55,261 nucleotides of DNA, taken from the NCBI GenBank assembly GCA_022826665.1, contig JAJDUK010000005.1, forward strand, positions 1 through 55,261. Reading direction: 5' to 3'. The notes beneath the pieces were generated by a model. The model searched no databases and had not been told where the DNA came from. It was given only the letters and a program-made list of their open reading frames with translations. Position numbers and translations under genes: made by a program. Below, in pieces: positions 49,713-55,261 of this stretch. Numbering within the stretch: position 1 is the first letter of the stretch; every line of letters starts with the position of its first letter. The DNA comes from Alphaproteobacteria bacterium. Its GTDB lineage: Bacteria; Pseudomonadota; Alphaproteobacteria; UBA828.

Positions 49713-50131
49713 GGTGTCGCCTTGTCCAGCGACTGGATGAACTGGATGCCTTGAACATGCTTTCGGCTGAGACGGTCGTCATTGGTGACGAACAGGTCCA
49801 CGTTCGCCGCCGCGGCGCACGCAAGCTGGATAGCGTCCGGCGCTTTTATCGAACGGTCCCGGCGAATGTCCGCAAAGCGCCGCGCAGCACGCTCGTCGAA
49901 GGGCAGCACGGTTGCCCCTGCCCCGATCGCGTGCTCGTAGCGCCGCATCAGCGTCTCGTCCCCCTCCTCCATGGGCTTTACCAGAACCTCGCCGAGGGTG
50001 AGCGCGGAGGTCAGTAGCTCGTCCTCGCGCTCCATCATCCACCCGCGCAACGCCACCACCTGCTCGGCGCGCGCGCCGCGATCCTCCACCAGGTACACGA
50101 AGAGGTTGGTGTCCCAGAAAACCCTGCTCAC
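49709..50131 (-). CDS. PIN-domain ribonuclease, VapC-like toxin
   Basis: Predicted RNA-cleaving toxin of 140 residues. PIN acidic residues are D7 (VFWDTNLFVYL), E48 (LTLGEVL), D99 (APDAIQLACA) and D118/D119 (VTNDDRL), so the Mg-binding site appears complete. It overlaps the upstream partner gene by 4 bp (ATGA) and the downstream tadA by 4 bp (GTGA), giving a tightly coupled three-gene string. The target RNA of the family is usually tRNA or rRNA; here it is unknown. Confidence 0.87.
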   Translation of the reverse strand: MSRVFWDTNLFVYLVEDRGARAEQVVALRGWMMEREDELLTSALTLGEVLVKPMEEGDETLMRRYEHAIGAGATVLPFDERAARRFADIRRDRSIKAPDAIQLACAAAANVDLFVTNDDRLSRKHVQGIQFIQSLDKATP

Positions 50132-50613
50132 TGCCAGCCCTGGCGGAGCCGGTTCACGTAAGCATCCGCATCCTCCTGCGCCCAGATCGCCTTGCCCATC
50201 CCGCGCAGGGAAAGGATTGGATCAGCATCGCTTCCGCCATCCGCACCGACGTAGTTCCGGCGATACCAATCCAGCAGCGCCCCATAGGCCGGCGGAATCT
50301 CGCGTGCGTCGGGGACATCCTTGCCCGAAGCGCGCAGCGGGTGGCATGGATCACCCGGCCTGAAGAGCCGTCGTCGCCCCTTCGTCGTCTCGACCAGCAT
50401 CCGATAGCGCCCGGGATTGGGCGCCTTGTTGGCGACGCAATGCAGGTATGCGTGGACCTGCACGCCGGGCCGCAAGCGCCCCGCACCGGTGACCTTTTCC
50501 GCCTCTGCTCTCTGGACAATTTCTCCGACTGTGAAGTCGTCTTGCTGCGGGTGTTGGCGATGCAGCAGCGCGGTTGCGATCCACACCTCGTCCGCGACGC
50601 GAATGCTAGCCAT
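50128..50613 (-). CDS. Putative antitoxin with unusual N-terminal domain
   Basis: The 161-residue product has two parts. Residues ~5-120 (ADEVWIATALLHRQHP, FTVGEIVQRAEAEK, VQVHAYLHCVANKAPNPGRY) look like a winged-helix/DUF7669-type domain, not an AbrB, RHH or Phd DNA-binding domain. The last ~33 residues, DPILSLRGMGKAIW then EDADAYVNRLRQGW, closely resemble the C-terminal PIN-neutralising tail of VapB antitoxins. It is upstream of, and overlaps by 4 bp, the PIN gene. ATG 50613 has GGAGAG upstream. Best read as the antitoxin of a VapC-like pair; not a standard VapB. Confidence 0.72.
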   Translation of the reverse strand: MASIRVADEVWIATALLHRQHPQQDDFTVGEIVQRAEAEKVTGAGRLRPGVQVHAYLHCVANKAPNPGRYRMLVETTKGRRRLFRPGDPCHPLRASGKDVPDAREIPPAYGALLDWYRRNYVGADGGSDADPILSLRGMGKAIWAQEDADAYVNRLRQGWQ

Positions 50614-50749
50614 GTCAACTCTCCAACTAAAGTCTACCTTGAAAACATAGGCTAATTGGTTTGTCTTTACCACCAGAGATGTGGACGCGACGCGCCAAAC
50701 TGCGGGAGCGCGCCTCCCTTCGATCACACGTTCACGCTAGACTCGGTGC

Positions 50750-51463
50750 ATGGCGCAGCCCGTCATCGGCCTTACCCTCGATTCCGAGCCGCCCGGCGGT
50801 TATTCGGGCGAGCCCTGGTACGCGATCCGCGAGAACTACTGCACCGCGGTCGCGGCGGCGGGCGGGATTCCGATTGCGCTGCCGCACGAGCCGGAGCTCG
50901 CGGAGCGCTATCTCGAAATCGTTGATGGCCTGATCGTCACCGGCGGCGCCTTCGACGTGGATCCCGCCCTCTTCGGCGCCGCCACACGGCACGAGACTGT
51001 TACCACCAAGGACCGGCGCACCGCCTTCGAGCTTGCCATCACCCGCGCCGCGCACGCGCGCGCGGTGCCCTCCCTCGGTATCTGCGGCGGCCAGCAGCTG
51101 ATGAACGTGGCGCTCGGCGGCACCCTCATCCAGCACATCCCGGACGCGGTGCCCGATGCATTGGCCCACGAGCAGCCCAACCCCCGCACTGAGGCGGGCC
51201 ACGCGGTCTCGCTGGCGGCGGGCAGCGTGCTCAGGACCATCGTTGGCGGCGATGCCATGCAGGTGAACAGCGCCCATCACCAGGCCGTCGCTGAGGCGGC
51301 CCCCGGCCTGGTCGTCAACGCGCTCGCGCCGGACGGCGTGATCGAGGGCATCGAGGACCCGACGCACCGCTGGTTTATCGGCGTGCAGTGGCACCCGGAG
51401 TACGCGATCGACCCCGGCGACGCACGTATCTTCCGCTCGCTGATCGAGGCCTGCGCGCGTTAG
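50750..51463 (+). CDS. Class I glutamine-amidotransferase-like hydrolase (gamma-glutamyl-GABA hydrolase family)
   Basis: A 237-residue PuuD-like enzyme that in characterised relatives removes glutamate from gamma-glutamyl-amines. The nucleophile is C112 in LGICGGQQLMNVALGG, with H215-P-E217 in QWHPEY completing the triad. PVIGLTLDSEP and DGLIVTGGAFDVDPALFG are typical of the PuuD family. No polyamine-pathway genes are nearby. The ATG at 50750 lacks a strong ribosome binding site but the family start fits. Confidence 0.88.
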   Translation: MAQPVIGLTLDSEPPGGYSGEPWYAIRENYCTAVAAAGGIPIALPHEPELAERYLEIVDGLIVTGGAFDVDPALFGAATRHETVTTKDRRTAFELAITRAAHARAVPSLGICGGQQLMNVALGGTLIQHIPDAVPDALAHEQPNPRTEAGHAVSLAAGSVLRTIVGGDAMQVNSAHHQAVAEAAPGLVVNALAPDGVIEGIEDPTHRWFIGVQWHPEYAIDPGDARIFRSLIEACAR

Positions 51464-51572
51464 TCCACGCACGCGGCCTGATCGGCCCGGGTCACCCCTT
51501 GTCCGAACCGGGCGCGCCGTGGTGACATGGCCCGGAACTCGGCAATCGTGCCGTGACTTATGGGAGGACCCT

Positions 51573-52034
51573 GTGACCTTCGACCTGCCGCCCACCCATC
51601 ACTTCGTCATCGACGCCAAGGCCACCAGCCGCTGCCGGCTCGAGGCCAACACACGCCAGCACACCGTGATCATCGACGAGCCGGAGGTGCGCGGCGGGAC
51701 CGACAGCGGCGCCACACCGCTGGAGACGATGCTCTCCTCCTTCCTCGCCTGCCTCAACGTCATTTCGCACCTGATCGCCGACGAGATGGAAATCAAGATC
51801 GACGATCTCTCCATGTCCCTCGACGCCACCTTCGACACCGATGGCATCCGCAACACGACGCCGACAGCGCTCCCGTTCCCGGAGATCGATCTCACGATGA
51901 ACATCACCACGTCGGCCTCGGACGCCGAGATCGCGCGGCTCCGCGAAGACTTGGAGAAGCGTTGCCCGGTGACGGTCATCCTCACCCAGGCCGGCACAAA
52001 GATTAACGCGACCTGGAACGTGACGAGACCCTGA
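51573..52034 (+). CDS. OsmC-family protein
   Basis: OsmC/Ohr-like protein of 153 residues, a family whose members reduce organic peroxides using two cysteines. Both positions are present: C60 in SSFLACLNVISHL and C131 in LEKRCPVTVIL. The start is GTG at 51573 with GGGAGGA upstream; an in-frame GTG at 51519 is less likely. It is distinct enough from Ohr that peroxidase activity is inferred. Convergent with the TRAP genes. Confidence 0.86.
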   Translation: MTFDLPPTHHFVIDAKATSRCRLEANTRQHTVIIDEPEVRGGTDSGATPLETMLSSFLACLNVISHLIADEMEIKIDDLSMSLDATFDTDGIRNTTPTALPFPEIDLTMNITTSASDAEIARLREDLEKRCPVTVILTQAGTKINATWNVTRP

Positions 52035-52127
52035 CTCCGCAGTCCGAGACGACGCGCTGACTCCCGCTTATCGTCTCCACCCCTTTATCTGATCTCTCAG
52101 GCGCCGGGCGCTCGCTGGGCTCGCCGC

Positions 52128-53432
52128 TCACCTGTACATGAGGTTCGGAAGCCACAGGGCCAACTCCGGGAACGCGAATATGATCCCGAGCACAACGAGT
52201 TCGACCTGCAGGAACCACCAGATGCCGTGGTAAATTTCTTTGAAATTAAAGCCGGGAGACACACTCTTCAGAACGAATGCGTTCAGCCCAACGGGCGGCG
52301 TGATCAAGCCGATTTCGAGCGACTTGGTGACGAGAACGCCGATCCAGATCGGGTCCATGCCGAGCCTTGCCAAGGGCGGCAGGAAGATCGGCACTGTCAA
52401 GAACATGACCGAGATCGGGTCGATGAAGAGACCCAGCACGAGCATGAGAAGCAGATACAACAGCAACAGCACCCGTGGGTGCACGTCCATGCCGACGATG
52501 CCTTCGGTAATCGCCGAGGATGTTCCACTGACGGCGAGGTAGGACGTAAAGATCAGAGCGCCCACCAGAATTATGAAGATCACGGAGGTCGTTTTTGCCG
52601 TCTCGGTGAAAACGGAACGAAGAACCTGGAAGCTCAGACGCCCTCTGAAAAGCGCGATGAGGAATGCCCCTCCCGCTCCCATGGCGCCAGCTTCAGTCGG
52701 CGTAAAGATGCCCGCATAGATGCCGCCAACCACCACGACGGCCAGCAGCAGAGCAGCCCAGACGTCCTTGAGAGAGCGAAGTTTTTCGGACCTCGGGGCT
52801 GGCGGCAATGGAGGCGCCAGTTTGGGATTGCGGAGCACGCGTACGTAGATCATCACGGAGAAACAGAACGCGGTGAGAAGTCCGGGGACAATACCGGCGA
52901 TAAAGAGCCGCGGGATGGATTCCCGCGCGATGATGCCGAAGACGATCAGAACGACGCTGGGAGGGATCATGCCTGCGAGCGTGCCCACGGTCGCGATGCA
53001 TCCCGCCGCGAGCCGACGATCGATGTTGTTCTTGAGCATTTCGGGTAGAGCGACCCGACCGAAGACCGCGGTCGTGGACGTCGTCGAGCCCGAGCATGCG
53101 GCAAATCCGGTGGCGGCAAAGGTTGTTGCCAGCACCAGACTGCCTCTCAAATGCCCGACCCATGCGCGCGCGGCGCCGAACATGTCTTCCGTCACCCTGG
53201 ACGCGATGGCCATGTGGCCCATCAGCAGGAACAGCGGTACGGCACTCAACGAGTAGCCCGAACCGATATCGAAGAGGCGCCCGCCAAGCGTGTTCAGGGT
53301 TGAGTCGAGGCCGCGGCTGGATGCGAAACCGATTGCACCCATGAAGAGCAACGTAAATCCGACCGGCACCCTTAGTGCCAGGAGAGCCGCGACTCCTGCG
53401 ATGATGAGAATTGGGGTGATTGGATCGATCAA
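52128..53432 (-). CDS. dctM: TRAP transporter large permease subunit (DctM-like)
   Basis: Ion-coupled membrane subunit of a tripartite solute importer; 434 residues with about 12-13 hydrophobic helices. Family motifs include VPLFLLMGHMA, SGSTTSTTAVFG, GIYAGIFTPTEAGA and LITPPVGLNAFVL. The start is TTG at 53432, overlapping the dctQ stop by 4 bp (TTGA) and giving the family length; a longer frame upstream lies within dctQ. The substrate is unknown. Confidence 0.92.
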   Translation of the reverse strand: MIDPITPILIIAGVAALLALRVPVGFTLLFMGAIGFASSRGLDSTLNTLGGRLFDIGSGYSLSAVPLFLLMGHMAIASRVTEDMFGAARAWVGHLRGSLVLATTFAATGFAACSGSTTSTTAVFGRVALPEMLKNNIDRRLAAGCIATVGTLAGMIPPSVVLIVFGIIARESIPRLFIAGIVPGLLTAFCFSVMIYVRVLRNPKLAPPLPPAPRSEKLRSLKDVWAALLLAVVVVGGIYAGIFTPTEAGAMGAGGAFLIALFRGRLSFQVLRSVFTETAKTTSVIFIILVGALIFTSYLAVSGTSSAITEGIVGMDVHPRVLLLLYLLLMLVLGLFIDPISVMFLTVPIFLPPLARLGMDPIWIGVLVTKSLEIGLITPPVGLNAFVLKSVSPGFNFKEIYHGIWWFLQVELVVLGIIFAFPELALWLPNLMYR

Positions 53433-53971
53433 GATTCTTCGACGAGCGTAGTCGGCGCCTCTTCTTCGATGAGCTTGTCTAGAATTATCAAATTCAACAA
53501 CTGAATCAGGAAGCGAAACGACAGGAACAGAAAGCCTATCGAAATCGTCAGTCGTGACGGCCACGTTACGACTGAAATTGCCCCCAAGATCGTATCCCCA
53601 AAGACATAGTTATCCCAGGTTACGGCCGCGGTATACCAGGTCAATGCCGCGGCGAAGATCAAAAAAACACCCAGCTGAAACAGCTGGAGCAATTTCCGGT
53701 AGCGTCTTGGCAACCTGCTATAAAGCGCGTCGATCGCGATATGAGAATTCTCGCGCTGTGCATACGCAAGGCCGAGGTAAATAACCAATACGAACAATAG
53801 ACTAACGTATTCGTACGATCCTGGCACATTCGTGGGCGTGAGGTATCGGACTATCACGTCAGCTACGGTAATCACCATCATGGCTGCAACGGCCGCCGCC
53901 GAGACATAAGTTAATATGTCCTCGATGTGCCTCTGGGCACTCAATAGCACTCTTTTCAAGCTAGAGCCCAT
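53429..53971 (-). CDS. dctQ: TRAP transporter small permease subunit (DctQ-like)
   Basis: Four-helix membrane subunit of 180 residues that partners DctM. Hydrophobic helices lie at about 20-40, 57-75, 95-115 and 135-160, with the helix-2/loop motif QRENSHIAIDALYSRLP. ATG 53971. Its stop overlaps the dctM TTG start by 4 bp. An intrinsic terminator separates it from the binding-protein gene upstream. Confidence 0.9.
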   Translation of the reverse strand: MGSSLKRVLLSAQRHIEDILTYVSAAAVAAMMVITVADVIVRYLTPTNVPGSYEYVSLLFVLVIYLGLAYAQRENSHIAIDALYSRLPRRYRKLLQLFQLGVFLIFAAALTWYTAAVTWDNYVFGDTILGAISVVTWPSRLTISIGFLFLSFRFLIQLLNLIILDKLIEEEAPTTLVEES

Positions 53972-54071
53972 TGTTTCTTCTTGTCGATCCGTGCCGCAGC
54001 AGACGTGGTCCAGTCACGAAGATCTTCGATCGGTCGACCATGCGCCGCCCCGATCGTGCGAATTCTGCTCG

Positions 54072-54127
54072 AAAAAATGGGAAGCATTCGACGGCGCTTC
54101 GTCACGCCCCAGAGCCGAATGCTTCCC
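54072..54127 (-). terminator. Intrinsic terminator between dctP and dctQ
   Basis: On the minus strand, GGGAAGCATTCG (54127-54116) pairs perfectly over 12 bp with CGAATGCTTCCC (54090-54079) and is followed by A then six Ts (54077-54072). The 25-nt loop holds a small GGCG/CGCC hairpin. This is a textbook intrinsic terminator placed after dctP, so read-through would set a lower level of the membrane subunits than of the binding protein. Confidence 0.85.
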
Positions 54128-54183
54128 GTACGTGTTGAACGACATGCTACTCAGCCTGTGAAGCCGGCATCCGCTTCTCTCGG

Positions 54184-55200
54184 TTACCCGCCGTGCTTCT
54201 TCAGCAGCTCGAAGTATTTGTTGAGGAGAGCTTCACCGTCGATCCCCTTGTCAGCCATTTCCGCCTTCCAGTTTTCCCTGGCGCCGGCTGCGGCTGCTTC
54301 CAGTTTGTCGCGTTCGCCGAACCTGACCTTCTTTACACCGAGCTCTTCCGTCAGTTTTGCTTCGGCCTCCCCGTCCCGCAATACGGTCAGCGCCTGGGCT
54401 CGGGGAACCATTTCCTCGTTGAGCTCTTCGATGATCTGCTGGATATCTGCCGGCAGCTCTTCCCAGGCCTCCTTGTTCATGACCAGCGTCATGGGGAAGT
54501 AGTAGAACGGCATATAGGCGTACCAGTATTCGAAGATGTCGCCGAATCCGAAGTCGTATGCTGCTGCCGGAGCGCCCATGATGGCGGCGTCGACAACCCT
54601 TCTCTCCGCCGCTGCCGGAAGCTCACCCCAGGGGATCGCGTAGCCCGCGATGCCGGCGGCCTCGAGTGCATCGCCTGCGCCACCGTGAGCACGAATCTTG
54701 GCTTGGCTGAGTTCCTCCATGGTATTGTAATGTTCATACGACAGCATCTCGATCCTGGCCCACTGACCGACGAACATGAATTTCTGGTTGAGCGCATCGA
54801 ATTCTGCTTGGACTTCCGGCGTATTGAAGAACTCGTGTGACGCCAGATTGTGCGCTTCTGCGTTGTCGGTCAGAAACGTTATGACTGTCGTCGTCGCGCG
54901 CGGGTAGAGACCGGGATTGTACACGGCCGAGAGCTGCCCGATGTCGAACGAACGCGCCCTGAGACCGTCTGGCTGTCCTGCAAACTTGCCGAGCGCCCCA
55001 CCGAAGAGCCGGGTGAATGTCACCCTTCCATCGGTGCGGGCTTCGATTTCGTCCATCCACACGCGGGACGCCTCGTTGAGTGCCGCTATGCCGAAGGCTG
55101 CATGATATGTGAGATGGTAATTGTCTTCGGCCTTGGCGACTCCCGGCACCGCAAGAATCGCGACAAAGGCCGCTGCAAGCAGTTTACGTCGTAGTGTCAT
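54184..55200 (-). CDS. dctP: TRAP transporter substrate-binding protein (DctP-like)
   Basis: Periplasmic binding protein of 338 residues with a signal peptide (TLRRKLLAAAFVAILAVPG, cleavage near AKAED). DctP features include FTRLFGGALGKFAGQPDGL, FDIGQLSAVYNPGLYPRA and the hinge-helix region WEELPADIQQIIEELNEE. The ATG at 55200 is preceded by GGGAGA. It is first in the TRAP operon (P-Q-M order). Ligand residues were not assigned, so carboxylate specificity is only the family default. Confidence 0.93.
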   Translation of the reverse strand: MTLRRKLLAAAFVAILAVPGVAKAEDNYHLTYHAAFGIAALNEASRVWMDEIEARTDGRVTFTRLFGGALGKFAGQPDGLRARSFDIGQLSAVYNPGLYPRATTTVITFLTDNAEAHNLASHEFFNTPEVQAEFDALNQKFMFVGQWARIEMLSYEHYNTMEELSQAKIRAHGGAGDALEAAGIAGYAIPWGELPAAAERRVVDAAIMGAPAAAYDFGFGDIFEYWYAYMPFYYFPMTLVMNKEAWEELPADIQQIIEELNEEMVPRAQALTVLRDGEAEAKLTEELGVKKVRFGERDKLEAAAAGARENWKAEMADKGIDGEALLNKYFELLKKHGG

Positions 55201-55261
55201 GGTTCGATCTCCCTTTTTCCAACATGTGCGAAGGGTACAGAGTGCTGGTTTCCTTTTCATA
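55201..55261. other. Leader of the TRAP operon, cut by the window edge
   Basis: Contains the ribosome binding site of dctP (GGGAGA after a run of A on the minus strand) and probably part of the promoter. No gene seen in the 61 bp available. Confidence 0.4.

Noticed and set aside
49709-50613. Ordinary vapBC operon
   Set aside because: The toxin fits VapC, but the partner has no AbrB, RHH, Phd or CopG-type domain; only its tail looks VapB-like.

Overview
The window reads as chromosomal DNA of a GC-rich alphaproteobacterium, most like Rhodospirillales or a related order (inference from gene content and order, not from a marker-gene tree). The rpiB-glyA-nrdR-ribD-ribE-ribB-ribH-nusB-thiL string, a ribB whose GTP-cyclohydrolase half has lost its zinc cysteines, ClpS-ClpA, gatCAB, and many small catabolic operons (TauD, GMC, SDR, CaiB/BaiF, FAD-GcvT, TRAP) fit that assignment. 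Genes are tightly packed, with many 1 to 8 bp overlaps and several GTG or TTG starts. No rRNA, tRNA or CRISPR array was seen.

Layout. 1-5.3 kb: glyoxylate shunt (aceB-aceA) with an AT-rich control region, then a D-aminoacylase-type amidohydrolase. 5.4-12.1 kb: a MetE-like methyltransferase, an AT-rich lone HNH gene, an SDR-rhodanese-TauD operon and a convergent GMC oxidoreductase. 12.2-13.0 kb: a DUF4258/HTH toxin-antitoxin-like pair behind a perfect palindrome. 13.1-22.9 kb: an FAD/GcvT demethylase coupled to a cysteine hydrolase, ChrA plus an MFS carrier, an M14 carboxypeptidase with a PLP lyase/decarboxylase, a cytochrome c and a PaiB-like protein. 22.9-25.4 kb: a decayed accessory island with a transposase remnant, a TbpB-like surface lipoprotein and a broken tyrosine integrase. 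25.4-28.2 kb: YbaK-type editing protein, two tandem glutathione transferases, a small secreted protein.

28.5-35.6 kb is the large minus-strand riboflavin/one-carbon operon, apparently driven from a promoter just upstream of rpiB. 35.6-40.2 kb holds a fused CysN-CysC protein with an abnormal GTPase half, a PhyH dioxygenase and a HyuB-type protein. 40.2-49.7 kb is housekeeping on the minus strand: rhomboid, gatB-gatA-gatC, a CaiB/BaiF enzyme, clpA, clpS, ndk, tadA. Directly upstream of tadA, overlapping it by 4 bp, is a PIN-domain toxin with an unusual antitoxin. 50.7-55.2 kb: a class I glutamine-amidotransferase-like hydrolase, an OsmC protein, and a TRAP transporter with an intrinsic terminator between its binding protein and membrane subunits.

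The best candidates for something under-described are (i) the tadA-coupled PIN toxin whose partner carries a VapB-like tail on an unrelated N-terminal domain, (ii) the DUF4258/HTH pair with its 23-bp palindromic control site, and (iii) the CysN-CysC fusion that has lost the region around switch I of its GTPase.
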